Of a stretch of DNA of 64,000 nucleotides, positions 58,301 to 64,000 are shown piece after piece. Source of the stretch: Vitellaria paradoxa (lineage: Eukaryota > Streptophyta > Magnoliopsida > Ericales > Sapotaceae); NCBI GenBank assembly GCA_019916065.1, contig CM034242.1, positions 12,902,879-12,966,878 of the forward strand. Direction: 5' to 3'. The position numbers and the translations under genes are program-made. Position 1 is the first letter of the stretch. The number at the start of each line of letters is the position of its first letter. The notes beneath the pieces were generated by a model. It was not told where the DNA came from. It worked only from the letters and a program-made list of their open reading frames with translations, and ran no database searches.

Positions 58301-59159
58301 ATGGATAGAGTGCGCTAAATCAAATTAATGTGGATAAAGAATGAGACATGTCCCTCATAAAAATCAAAACCAAATAAGTGGTCCTCTTTTCTTTATTAAT
58401 TCTTATTTTGCTTTCTAACTTTCATTAATAATGCTTCCTCATTTGGTGTTTTGTTCAAAGTTTTTCAAATTTTATGTTGGTGACACAAACTTATTGATTG
58501 TATATTTTGCTTCTCGGCTGCATTTTGTGTTTGTTTCCAATTGAGACCATCATATCCCTAACTTGGCTTTGCAATATAATGAACTGTAATATAAGACAAT
58601 TCTATTTCTATTTCCATCGTTGGTTGATTTCAGGCCCACTGTCCCAGCTAAACTTCCTGGCCCTCCGCAAAAACTAGAGCAAAAAGGATCTTCTCGATTA
58701 ACACTCACCAGGAGCTCCTCATATGTTTCTTTAAGTATGTAATCTTATCTTTCCTTTAATGTGTGTGTGTGTATTTTGGGTGGTTCCAAGATTTAATGTG
58801 CTCCCCAATATTCTTTTCCCCTGTTGATCATCAATTTCAAACCCCTTATTTTTCCCGGAAATGATTTCGTAAACTTACTGATGAGTCATTTCAAAACTCA
58901 TTAGTTAACAACTTCTGTGAAATGCAAATTCTTCCTTGTTGGGGGTAAAAAAAACTGAACTAATAATTGACAGCTGAAATTTAACTGATGACAACTTATT
59001 GGTAAATTTGGAGGCAGTAATACTCTCTCATCTCAAGATCAAAGCATTTTCAGCATTTTAACCTTGTACGTATTTTTGTTTTGCCTCTTCTCAGGTTCTA
59101 AGAAAAAGATCGCCGGCAACTACTCAGGAACCAAACCCACCCCCAAACGGTGGCTGTAA
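39010..59159 (+). CDS. Kinesin-14 family motor protein (KIN14-type), 17 visible coding exons
   Basis: Exons: 39010-39246, 39375-39458, 39595-39672, 39750-39842, 39937-39966, 40782-41123, 41203-41284, 41379-41474, 41563-41742, 41871-41977, 42072-42250, 42519-42683, 49540-49793, 49976-50139, 56860-57428, 58634-58734, 59095-59159 (TAA). They join into 2,826 nt with no stop or shift; the first ATG in the visible part is at 39058 (925 residues). The stalk (exon of 342 nt) is rich in Glu/Lys/Leu heptads. The neck-motor starts [12 protein letters not shown]. The motor has [11 protein letters not shown] (P-loop), NERSSRSH (switch I) and DLAGSERV (switch II), all canonical, so it should hydrolyse ATP and bind microtubules. 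[12 protein letters not shown] directly after the stalk is typical of kinesin-14, generally minus-end directed. The Ser/Arg-rich tail follows [14 protein letters not shown]. Close relatives usually start with a calponin-homology domain that I do not find here. Confidence 0.93.
39937..39966 (+). other. 30-nt exon of the kinesin gene
   Basis: Ten codons ([10 protein letters not shown]) lie between ...TTCTGCAG and GTGCAA. The length is a multiple of three, so skipping would keep the frame and shorten the stalk by ten residues. The peptide fits the coiled-coil register of its neighbours. Confidence 0.75.
42251..42518 (+). other. Minor-class (U12-type) AT-AC intron in the kinesin motor region
   Basis: The exon ending CAGAAAAG is followed by ATATCCTTTC, the canonical U12 5' splice site. 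The intron ends TTCACAC before ACTTGGGATCTGG. TCCTTTGAC at 42502-42510 fits the U12 branch-site consensus, about 9 nt from the 3' end. Only this AT-AC junction preserves the conserved reading SQKR-LGIWN of kinesin-14 motors; no GT-AG choice nearby restores it. Splicing would require the minor spliceosome (U11/U12/U4atac/U6atac). Confidence 0.88.
42757..43103 (-). repeat. Gypsy 3' LTR (left copy on + strand)
   Basis: 347 bp, from TGATGCGTAACAC to GTTCTCATCA. It contains a (GAA)n run near 42815 and A-rich repeats (ATAAAAATAAAAATAAAA) near its end. Confidence 0.9.
43104..43119 (-). other. Gypsy polypurine tract
   Basis: The minus strand reads CTCAGTCGGGGAGAGT next to the 3' LTR. It is purine-rich over its last eleven bases apart from the final T. 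Confidence 0.7.
43199..47933 (-). pseudogene. Gypsy gag-pol remnant with many breaks
   Basis: Gag begins at the ATG at 47933 ([10 protein letters not shown]) and its frames run in pieces to 46719. The zinc knuckle there reads [14 protein letters not shown], with the second Cys replaced by Arg. A protease-to-RT linker lies at 45995-46414. RT at 45570-45893 contains [12 protein letters not shown], and its catalytic box reads YFND instead of YFDD. The rest of RT and RNase H lie at 44868-45548. The integrase zinc-binding part is at 44472-44777 and the core, with [10 protein letters not shown], at 44048-44398. A C-terminal integrase piece follows at 43591-43887. No clear chromodomain is visible. 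Stops, shifts and the changed catalytic Asp show that the element cannot act on its own. Confidence 0.9.
47934..49101 (-). other. Untranslated leader of the gypsy element
   Basis: The 1.2 kb between the primer-binding site and gag is non-coding. A 137-codon frame at 48557-48970 has no recognisable domain and is rich in Ser/Pro/His; I regard it as chance. Confidence 0.6.
49102..49118 (-). other. Gypsy primer-binding site (initiator-Met tRNA)
   Basis: The minus strand reads TGGTATCAGAGCGAAGG, three bases inside the 5' LTR. This is the same primer class as the copia element. Confidence 0.85.
49122..49492 (-). repeat. Gypsy 5' LTR (right copy on + strand)
   Basis: 371 bp, from TGATACGGAAGCC to GTCCTCATCA. 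It is longer than its partner chiefly through an expanded GAA/GAG microsatellite (about 49175-49217). Confidence 0.9.
50140..51391 (+). other. Kinesin intron, first part: AT-rich, possible LTR fragment
   Basis: Around 50645-50760 the sequence CTTGCAAGTGCATGAGTTATCG, then GGTAAGTCCAGGGATCAAATCC, resembles the LTR region of plant gypsy elements known from other genomes. I see neither a partner LTR nor coding sequence. The rest is AT-rich without features. Confidence 0.35.
51392..51829. mobile_element. hAT-like non-autonomous element in the kinesin intron
   Basis: The left end is TAGGGGGTGAGCAAAAGCG and the right end, reverse-complemented, is TAGTGAGCAAACAGTCGC, sharing GTGAGCAAA. The interior has ATCGAATCGAACC and ACCGAACTAATCG motifs common in such plant elements. 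I found no matching 8-bp flanks, so one edge may be changed. Confidence 0.5.
52420..53403. mobile_element. hAT-type non-autonomous element with perfect 8-bp target duplication
   Basis: ATGGAAAC (52412-52419) and ATGGAAAC (53404-53411) flank the element. The ends are TAGGGGTGGACAT and, reverse-complemented, TAGAGGTGGTCAT, a hAT-type terminus. Subterminal sequence is rich in GGCTGGACTAGG, TCGAGCT and GGCCCAGCCC strings. The 984-bp interior holds no transposase, so movement required another source. It lies in the large kinesin intron and contains a near-perfect AT hairpin of its own. Confidence 0.88.
52743..52813. repeat. Perfect 24-bp palindromic arms with a short loop
   Basis: 52743-52766 is the exact reverse complement of 52790-52813, with 23 bases between them. 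Arms start TTGGTAAAAAACTAATTATA. It could extrude as a cruciform, or may be a tiny fold-back insertion nested in the hAT element. Confidence 0.9.
53412..54000. repeat. Unclassified GC-richer repeat-like segment in the kinesin intron
   Basis: From 53412 to about 54000 the composition shifts sharply to G and T (GGCGTGTCGGCC, GGGCTTGAGG, CTTGGGTG...). No open frame of note is present on either strand except short chance ones. Strings such as TTGGGTGT and GGGCCTTGG recur. It looks like part of an LTR or other transposon from a different compositional source, but I cannot identify it. Confidence 0.35.
54001..56859 (+). other. Remainder of the 6.7-kb kinesin intron
   Basis: No exon is seen until the acceptor ...CTTTCAG at 56859. 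Contents are an unusual run of about 14 G after T8 at about 54735-54748, a paired repeat at 55816-56118 (listed separately), and short frames (55303-55530 minus and 56167-56418 plus) with no recognised domains. Confidence 0.5.
55816..56118. repeat. Direct repeats of about 75-79 bp flanking about 150 bp
   Basis: The block beginning GTTAAGTCACCAATTGTCC at 55816 recurs as GTTAAATTACCAATTGTTCC at 56040. Both continue through AAAAGCTTAAA and GTTAGGAAAT/ATTAGGAAAT and end ATTTCAACA. The segment between contains TACCATG at its right edge. The arrangement resembles a small terminal-repeat retrotransposon remnant or a simple segmental duplication. Confidence 0.65.
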
Positions 59160-59480
59160 ATTAGAAGGTAACCTGCCTGGTAGAGGAACTCTTGCAATCT
59201 TAACATATGCAAGCATGCCAGCTCACACATTTAACCTATTAACCACTTCCACTGTTGCAAAATTATTCACTGGAGGAGTTAACAGTAGGTCTTAGATTTG
59301 TAATATGAATAGAGCCATTGGTGGTAGTGTAATTTTCATGGGCTTAGATTATATTTGGTATCCAGCAATTAGTTAGAGATATTGGTCATCCTTGGTGCAC
59401 TGTGCAGATATCTGGGCACCATGGAGAAGAATGTATTTTACAAAGAAGAATTGGAGAATTTGTAGGGGAGATCTCTCGGG
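59160..59480 (+). other. Probable 3' untranslated region of the kinesin gene
   Basis: The sequence after TAA at 59157-59159 is less AT-rich than the flanking intergenic DNA and contains no frame. TTTGTAATATGAATAG (about 59296) and TGTACATATAATGG (about 59495) are plausible plant polyadenylation contexts. The exact end cannot be fixed. Confidence 0.45.
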
Positions 59481-59808
59481 GCATATATGATTACATGTAC
59501 ATATAATGGTTTATCATGTATATACTAGGCAATATTTTCCATGCCAGACTGGATTTACTTTTTGTTTGCTAATTCATTCTGAGTTTGTGAAGGCTTGGGT
59601 TGAGAGTTTAAAATTGGAAATTGATGCAGGGGAATATCGGATTGGTACGGGAAAAAAAAAAAAAAAGATGGGACTAGTTTGTTTCCTTGTCATTTTTCTT
59701 TCACCAATTCATGGTTCAAGCATGGCTTAAGTGTAACCATTACCAAATAAAATAAACAAATAACTAAAAACTTGTACTATGGTTTCAGGAAATCTTTTCT
59801 CTTACCTA

Positions 59809-60217
59809 CGTTTGGAAACATTTTTTTCTTAAAATTGATTTGATTTTAAAATAAAGAATTGATGCAATTTGATTTGCTAAATGAAATTACGTGTTTAGAC
59901 CATACGTATGAATTTAAGAATTGAATTAAATTGAATTGATTTAAAAGGAATACCAGACTTAATCATGTTAATAAGAAATAAAAAAATATGGTAAATACGA
60001 TGCATGAGATTAAATTTGTTCACTAGAATAAATTTTCATTAAATTATATTGTTTTGAATTAGATTTCAAATGATATAAAAATCTCAAAATTTATATTATT
60101 ATGAAATAAAATCAAATTTTAACTTATGAAATCTTATTTTAATTCAAAACATAAGAACCGGTGACAATTTTCACCAAATAAAATCGAATCCCATCAAATA
60201 CATTATTCCAAACAGAG
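59809..60217. mobile_element. MITE-like repeat, copy A, between kinesin and B3 gene
   Basis: It starts CGTTTGGAAACATTTTTTTC and ends ATTATTCCAAACAGAG, giving inverted TTTGGAA ends. Its internal order (TTTGATTTTAAA, GAATTTAAG, AATTGATTTAA, AATTTGTTCAC, ATTCAAAACATAAGAA, CCCATCAAATAC) is repeated at 60701-61070 in the same orientation. It has no coding frame. Confidence 0.6.
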
Positions 60218-60700
60218 TATGACTTGTTTCATCATCCTAAATTAGATCATTTATAATAAGCATAATCCCAAATTAATTTATCATTCATTTATCATTATAA
60301 AAACACACTTTAAAAATTTGCAAAAAAAAAAAAAAAATTCAAATAATTCAATTTGCACAATAAAGAAAATATTTTTGAGGAAAAAAAATAGCAGTAGCCT
60401 GACCAAGATTTTAGAGATCTTTGGCACCACTTTAATTTAATTTTTTTAACAACTCTCATAAATTTGCAGATAATTTAATTTGTATAACATTGTCATACAT
60501 ATTCTTTTTGCTTTCTCTACAAAACAAGCTAGAATGGAAGAGAGAGAGAGAGAGAGAAAATCTATTAACACAAACAAACTGAAACTTTATATTTTTTTCA
60601 TTATTTATTTATAACAGTAACTCTCTGCAAAAGAGTACTTTACATATCTATTATTCATTTATCATTCCCAGTCAAAGTTAACGTGGAATTAATTAACATA

Positions 60701-61070
60701 TCATTTGGAAACATTTATCATTTAGAATTGGTTTGATAAATAAAATTTATTTTTAAAAAGTATATTTGAATTTAAGTATTAAATTGATTTAATTTAAGTA
60801 AAATATTAAATTTAACTTTGTTAGTTAAAAAAATACAGTAAATATTAGAGATGATCTTAATTTTGTCCACTTACTAAGATGGTTTAAAAAAATAATTCTC
60901 ATCAAATTCTTTTGTTTTAAGTTCGATTTAAATAATATAAAAATTTTAAAATATAAGTAATGAAATCAATTCGAATCAAATCAAATCAAATTCAAAATCC
61001 TATTTTTATTTCAAACGTAAGAATTACTAGAAATTTACGACAAACAAAGTCAAATCTCATCAAATATGCC
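60701..61070. mobile_element. MITE-like repeat, copy B
   Basis: It begins TCATTTGGAAACATTTATCA and follows copy A through TTGATTTAATTTAA, TTAATTTTGTCCAC, TTTCAAACGTAAGAATTA and CTCATCAAATATGCC. The two copies are well diverged. A run of about 20 A follows at 61079. This copy abuts the 3' end of the B3 gene. Confidence 0.55.
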
Positions 61071-61146
61071 TTTCTTACAAAAAAAAAAAAAAAAAAAAAA
61101 TTGTACACCAAATTTCATCAAATCAACCATCCCAAAGAAAAACTAT

Positions 61147-61845
61147 CTATGCATAGCGCGGAGGGGCAAAAACAATGAAACAAAATCTGGAAGTGGCAGA
61201 ATCCCAGTACATGCCAACTTCATCTCCTTCCTTCAGCCCCCTTCTCTTCACAAAATTCTGCTTCCAAGTCTCCGTGAACACATAGCTCCGGCACGAAGTC
61301 CATTGCTTGAACACCAATTCGTGTTCGGACGCTGTGTTGTAATCCCAAACTCTCACTCTGGCTCCGCGCTCGCTTTTCGCCTGCGTTGCTCTCGTATCAT
61401 CATCACCCCACGCTCCCAGTATGTGCTCCTCCGCTTGCTGTTTCGGAATGATGAGCCTGCACAAATGACCGTTCACGTCGCTCTTCGTTAGAGTTTTTCG
61501 GATCGTCCATGGATTCTCGTAGAGCCTGAGAGTTAAATTTACTTCCCTCTCAATCCTCCGCCTCTTCAACTCGGGATTTTCGTCGGGAACAGGGTCTTCT
61601 CTTTGCGGCAGACACAGGGGAGGACCCATGAAATCGTGAAATTCAACATGCTCCGTTTCAATTATGAACCATGAGCCTGCAACAACTTCTGGTATCGCCG
61701 CCGTCGTCTTTCTCGCCTCGTTTGTGAGTCCGCTACTCTCTTCTCGATCATCTTCGGTAGTTGCACTAATATTGTTGGGTTCGGGCTCCTCCTCCATTGT
61801 CAGAACTAGTTTCCGCTTTGACGGAGAGGGGTCTGTTTCTCCCAT
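61147..61845 (-). CDS. B3-domain DNA-binding protein, single exon
   Basis: A 232-residue frame runs from the ATG at 61845 to a stop at 61147-61149 with no intron. Residues about 1-90 are acidic, rich in Glu/Ser/Thr, and look disordered. A basic patch ELKRRRIERE lies near residue 93, possibly a nuclear-localisation signal. The C-terminal half (about 100-228) reads as a plant-specific B3 fold: PWTIRKTLTKSDVNGHLCRL, then IIPKQQAEEHIL, VRVWDYNTASEHELVFKQW, SYVFTETWKQNFVKRRGLKE, GDEVGMYW and FCFIVF. This order, with a short insertion after HIL, is that of the small single-B3 proteins of the At2g33720/At1g05920 type. It probably acts in the nucleus as a DNA-binding regulator; the target is unknown. 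It converges on the kinesin gene. It is less AT-rich than its surroundings, as expected of a real coding exon. Confidence 0.88.
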   Translation of the reverse strand: MGETDPSPSKRKLVLTMEEEPEPNNISATTEDDREESSGLTNEARKTTAAIPEVVAGSWFIIETEHVEFHDFMGPPLCLPQREDPVPDENPELKRRRIEREVNLTLRLYENPWTIRKTLTKSDVNGHLCRLIIPKQQAEEHILGAWGDDDTRATQAKSERGARVRVWDYNTASEHELVFKQWTSCRSYVFTETWKQNFVKRRGLKEGDEVGMYWDSATSRFCFIVFAPPRYA

Positions 61846-61967
61846 TGATACGAATCATACGATGATTTTAGAAACAACTGGAGCAGAAGCCAGAGTTAAT
61901 GTATCCTAGAACGAAGAACTAAGTGGAGAATGTGTATACATAGGAGATTTATTATGGGCATTGCATG

Positions 61968-61979
61968 TATATATATATA
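61968..61979 (-). promoter_or_regulatory. Possible TATA box for the B3 gene
   Basis: The minus strand reads GTATATATATAT about 125 bp upstream of the ATG. A start site near 61940 would give a leader of about 95 nt. The position is reasonable; alternating TA is common in this DNA. Confidence 0.4.
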
Positions 61980-61989
61980 CACAAATACA

Positions 61990-63420
61990 ATGGGTTTCCT
62001 AAAGAAATTAATCTGTCCTTTGATAAATCTTTCTCCGAGTGGGATTGGATTCGTTTTTAATTTTGTTTCCTTATTCAATCTTAGTTGGTTAAGGTTTTGG
62101 ACTTCAGAATTGGAAACCTTTTCCTATCTTTGTTTTGGAAAATTTGAGTTGCTAATCTATTAATTACTAAAACAAACAAATAAATTTTTATCATATTCCT
62201 CGCTTTTAAAATTCTCATTTATTTCAAAACTTGTTTATTAAATTTGTTTATATTTTTTTTTCTAAAAAAATTGTTAAAAAAAAAATTTTTACTCTATTTT
62301 TTTGTTACAAATATTTTGTTAATTTTAATTATTTGTCTATTTTTATTAGTTCATACCAAAATGAATTATTTTAATAAAATATTTTATTAAAGTACAATTA
62401 TTTTTAATAAATTATATAATTTAATTAATTTAACTATCTAAATAACATGTAAAATATTTTATTAATTTATTTTTAATAAATAATTAAATTAATTTAATTT
62501 AACTGATATGCAATATATTTTATTAATTTTATTTTATTAAATAATTAAATTAAATTAAATTAAATTGAAATATAATTTAATTAAGTTATTTTTCATAAAA
62601 TATATTTTAATTAATTTAATTAATATCAAATATACTTTATTAATTAATTTTAATAAATATATTAATTAAATTATTATCGAATATAATTTATTGAATTGTT
62701 TTTTAATAAATAATATAATAAAATTATAAGTTTATATATTTCATATTATTTTAGTTAATTAGATTAACTAAATTATATAAATCAATTTAATTTAATTTAA
62801 TTTAATTTATTTAATTAATCTAATTAATTAAATTAATATAAAATATATTTTTTTAAAATCAATTAATTTTTTAAAAACACTAATAAAATTAAATATTTTA
62901 ATAAAATAAAAAACTAATAATTTAAAATAAAATTACATTTCCAAATACAGTTTTAGTTCTCTTTTTAGAAAAACTAATAATAGAAAATAAAAAATAAAAA
63001 ATATAAATAGATAAATATAAAAATAAAAACGACAGTATTACCAAATAGACTCTAAATGCACTAACTATCAAAACAAATAAATAATTTTTTATCCTATTGA
63101 TCGCTTTGATAGATCCCATTTACTTGAAGGTTTGTTTAATCCTCGTTTGCTTTCTATTTATATTTTTAAAATTTTTTAAACTATCAACAGAAAATTATTT
63201 GTTAGATTTATTTATATTTTTTGTTTCTAAAAAAATAAAAACTTAAGTAAAAAAATGTAAAAAAAAAAAAAGTATTTTCATTCTATTTTTTTTACAAACA
63301 TTTTATTGTTTTTGTTGCATCATATTAAAATAAATTATTTTATTAAATATTTTGTTAAACTAAAATTATTCTATAAAAATATCACTTAAACTATTTCATT
63401 TTTTTTATTTTGTCCTCAAA
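61990..63420. repeat. AT-rich region with two diverged direct copies of a segment
   Basis: The segment at about 62165-62400 (AAACAAACAAATAAATTTTT, ATTTGTTTATA, TTTCTAAAAAAATTG, TTTTTTTGTTACAAATATTTTG, AATAAAATATTTTATTAAA) is echoed at about 63065-63360 in the same order. The offset is about 900 bp. Between them lies almost pure A/T with countless AATTAATTTAATT motifs. No frame or RNA gene is seen. Confidence 0.55.
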
Positions 63421-64000
63421 TTATTAAACATATCAACTACATCCTCGAACTATTTAATTCCATTTTATTTGATCTGAACACTAACTCCATCTATTAAAAG
63501 TTAATGAAAAAATTATCATGTGCGAGTCACGTGAACCTTTTACCCTACACTAAGGCATAATGTTCAAACTATGTTTATTTATTTTTACGAAATGATAATT
63601 TATAAATTATTTTAATTATAGTATTTATCAAAATAATTTAATTACATAAAAATAAATATAGTAAATATAATTTAATTATATTATTATTAAATATGATTTA
63701 ATAAAAATATATTTTATATTAAATTAATTAACTAAATTAGTTATTAAATTATATTATTTAGTAAAAATAATTCAATAAATGTATTCCATGTTAAATCAAT
63801 TAATTAAATCAATAATTGATTAATTTAATTATTTATATTATTTATTAAAAATATTTTAATAAGATATATTCTGCATTAAATTAATCAATTAAATCAATTA
63901 TTGATTAATCAAATTAGTTAAATTATATTATTTATTACATAAAATAGTTTTATTCTAATAAAATATTTAAATAAAATAATTTATTTTGTTCATTTTTGTT
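63421..64000. other. AT-rich DNA at window end, no gene seen
   Basis: Part of it (63400-63560: TCCTCAAATTATTAAACATA, then CATGTGCGAGTCACGTG) resembles common plant interspersed repeats, but I could not define boundaries. The final 400 bp is A/T with TTAATTAA-like palindromes. Confidence 0.4.

Noticed and set aside
61066..61909. Plus-strand frames opposite the B3 gene
   Set aside because: They are antisense shadows of a well-conserved B3 coding exon.

Overview
This is nuclear DNA of a flowering plant. The evidence is a spliced plant-type kinesin-14 gene with many introns, a plant B3-domain gene, Ty1/copia and Ty3/gypsy LTR retrotransposons primed by initiator-Met tRNA, and many short non-coding MITE-like elements, all in a very AT-rich background. 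I cannot name the species. There is no sign of bacterial, organellar or free viral sequence.

Layout. 0.3-3.0 kb is a satellite-like array of about 240-bp units arranged as an A-B-C higher-order repeat of about 770 bp, interrupted by a 917-bp Harbinger/Tourist-like insertion. 3.46-8.73 kb is a minus-strand copia element with nearly identical LTRs, inactivated by one stop and one frameshift. 8.7-29 kb has no convincing gene: AT-rich DNA, several terminal-inverted-repeat elements (9.7, 20.6, 21.3-22.5, 24.8, 26.5 and 27.3 kb), and a 12-unit array of a 146-bp hairpin-forming repeat at 14.3-15.9 kb that passes into a roughly 20-bp array. 29.8-30.9 kb holds a possible small three-exon minus-strand gene whose middle exon encodes a piece of an SPFH/HIR (hypersensitive-induced response) protein. 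31.6-32.3 kb holds two MITEs almost end to end.

35.5-59.2 kb is the main gene: a plus-strand kinesin-14 of 17 visible coding exons, open from 39,010 to a stop at 59,159. Its motor domain carries intact nucleotide-binding motifs. One intron (42,251-42,518) is an AT-AC intron of the minor U12 type. The next intron holds a complete but decayed antisense gypsy element with a perfect 5-bp target duplication. Another 6.7-kb intron holds hAT-like elements, one with a perfect 8-bp target duplication. No calponin-homology exon, usual at the N-terminus of close relatives, is visible upstream.

Beyond the kinesin, two diverged copies of one repeat occupy the space before a single-exon B3-domain gene on the minus strand (61,147-61,845), which converges on the kinesin. 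The last 2 kb is AT-rich repeat. The two solid host genes, kinesin and B3, have no evident functional link; the rest is mainly the record of transposon insertion around them.
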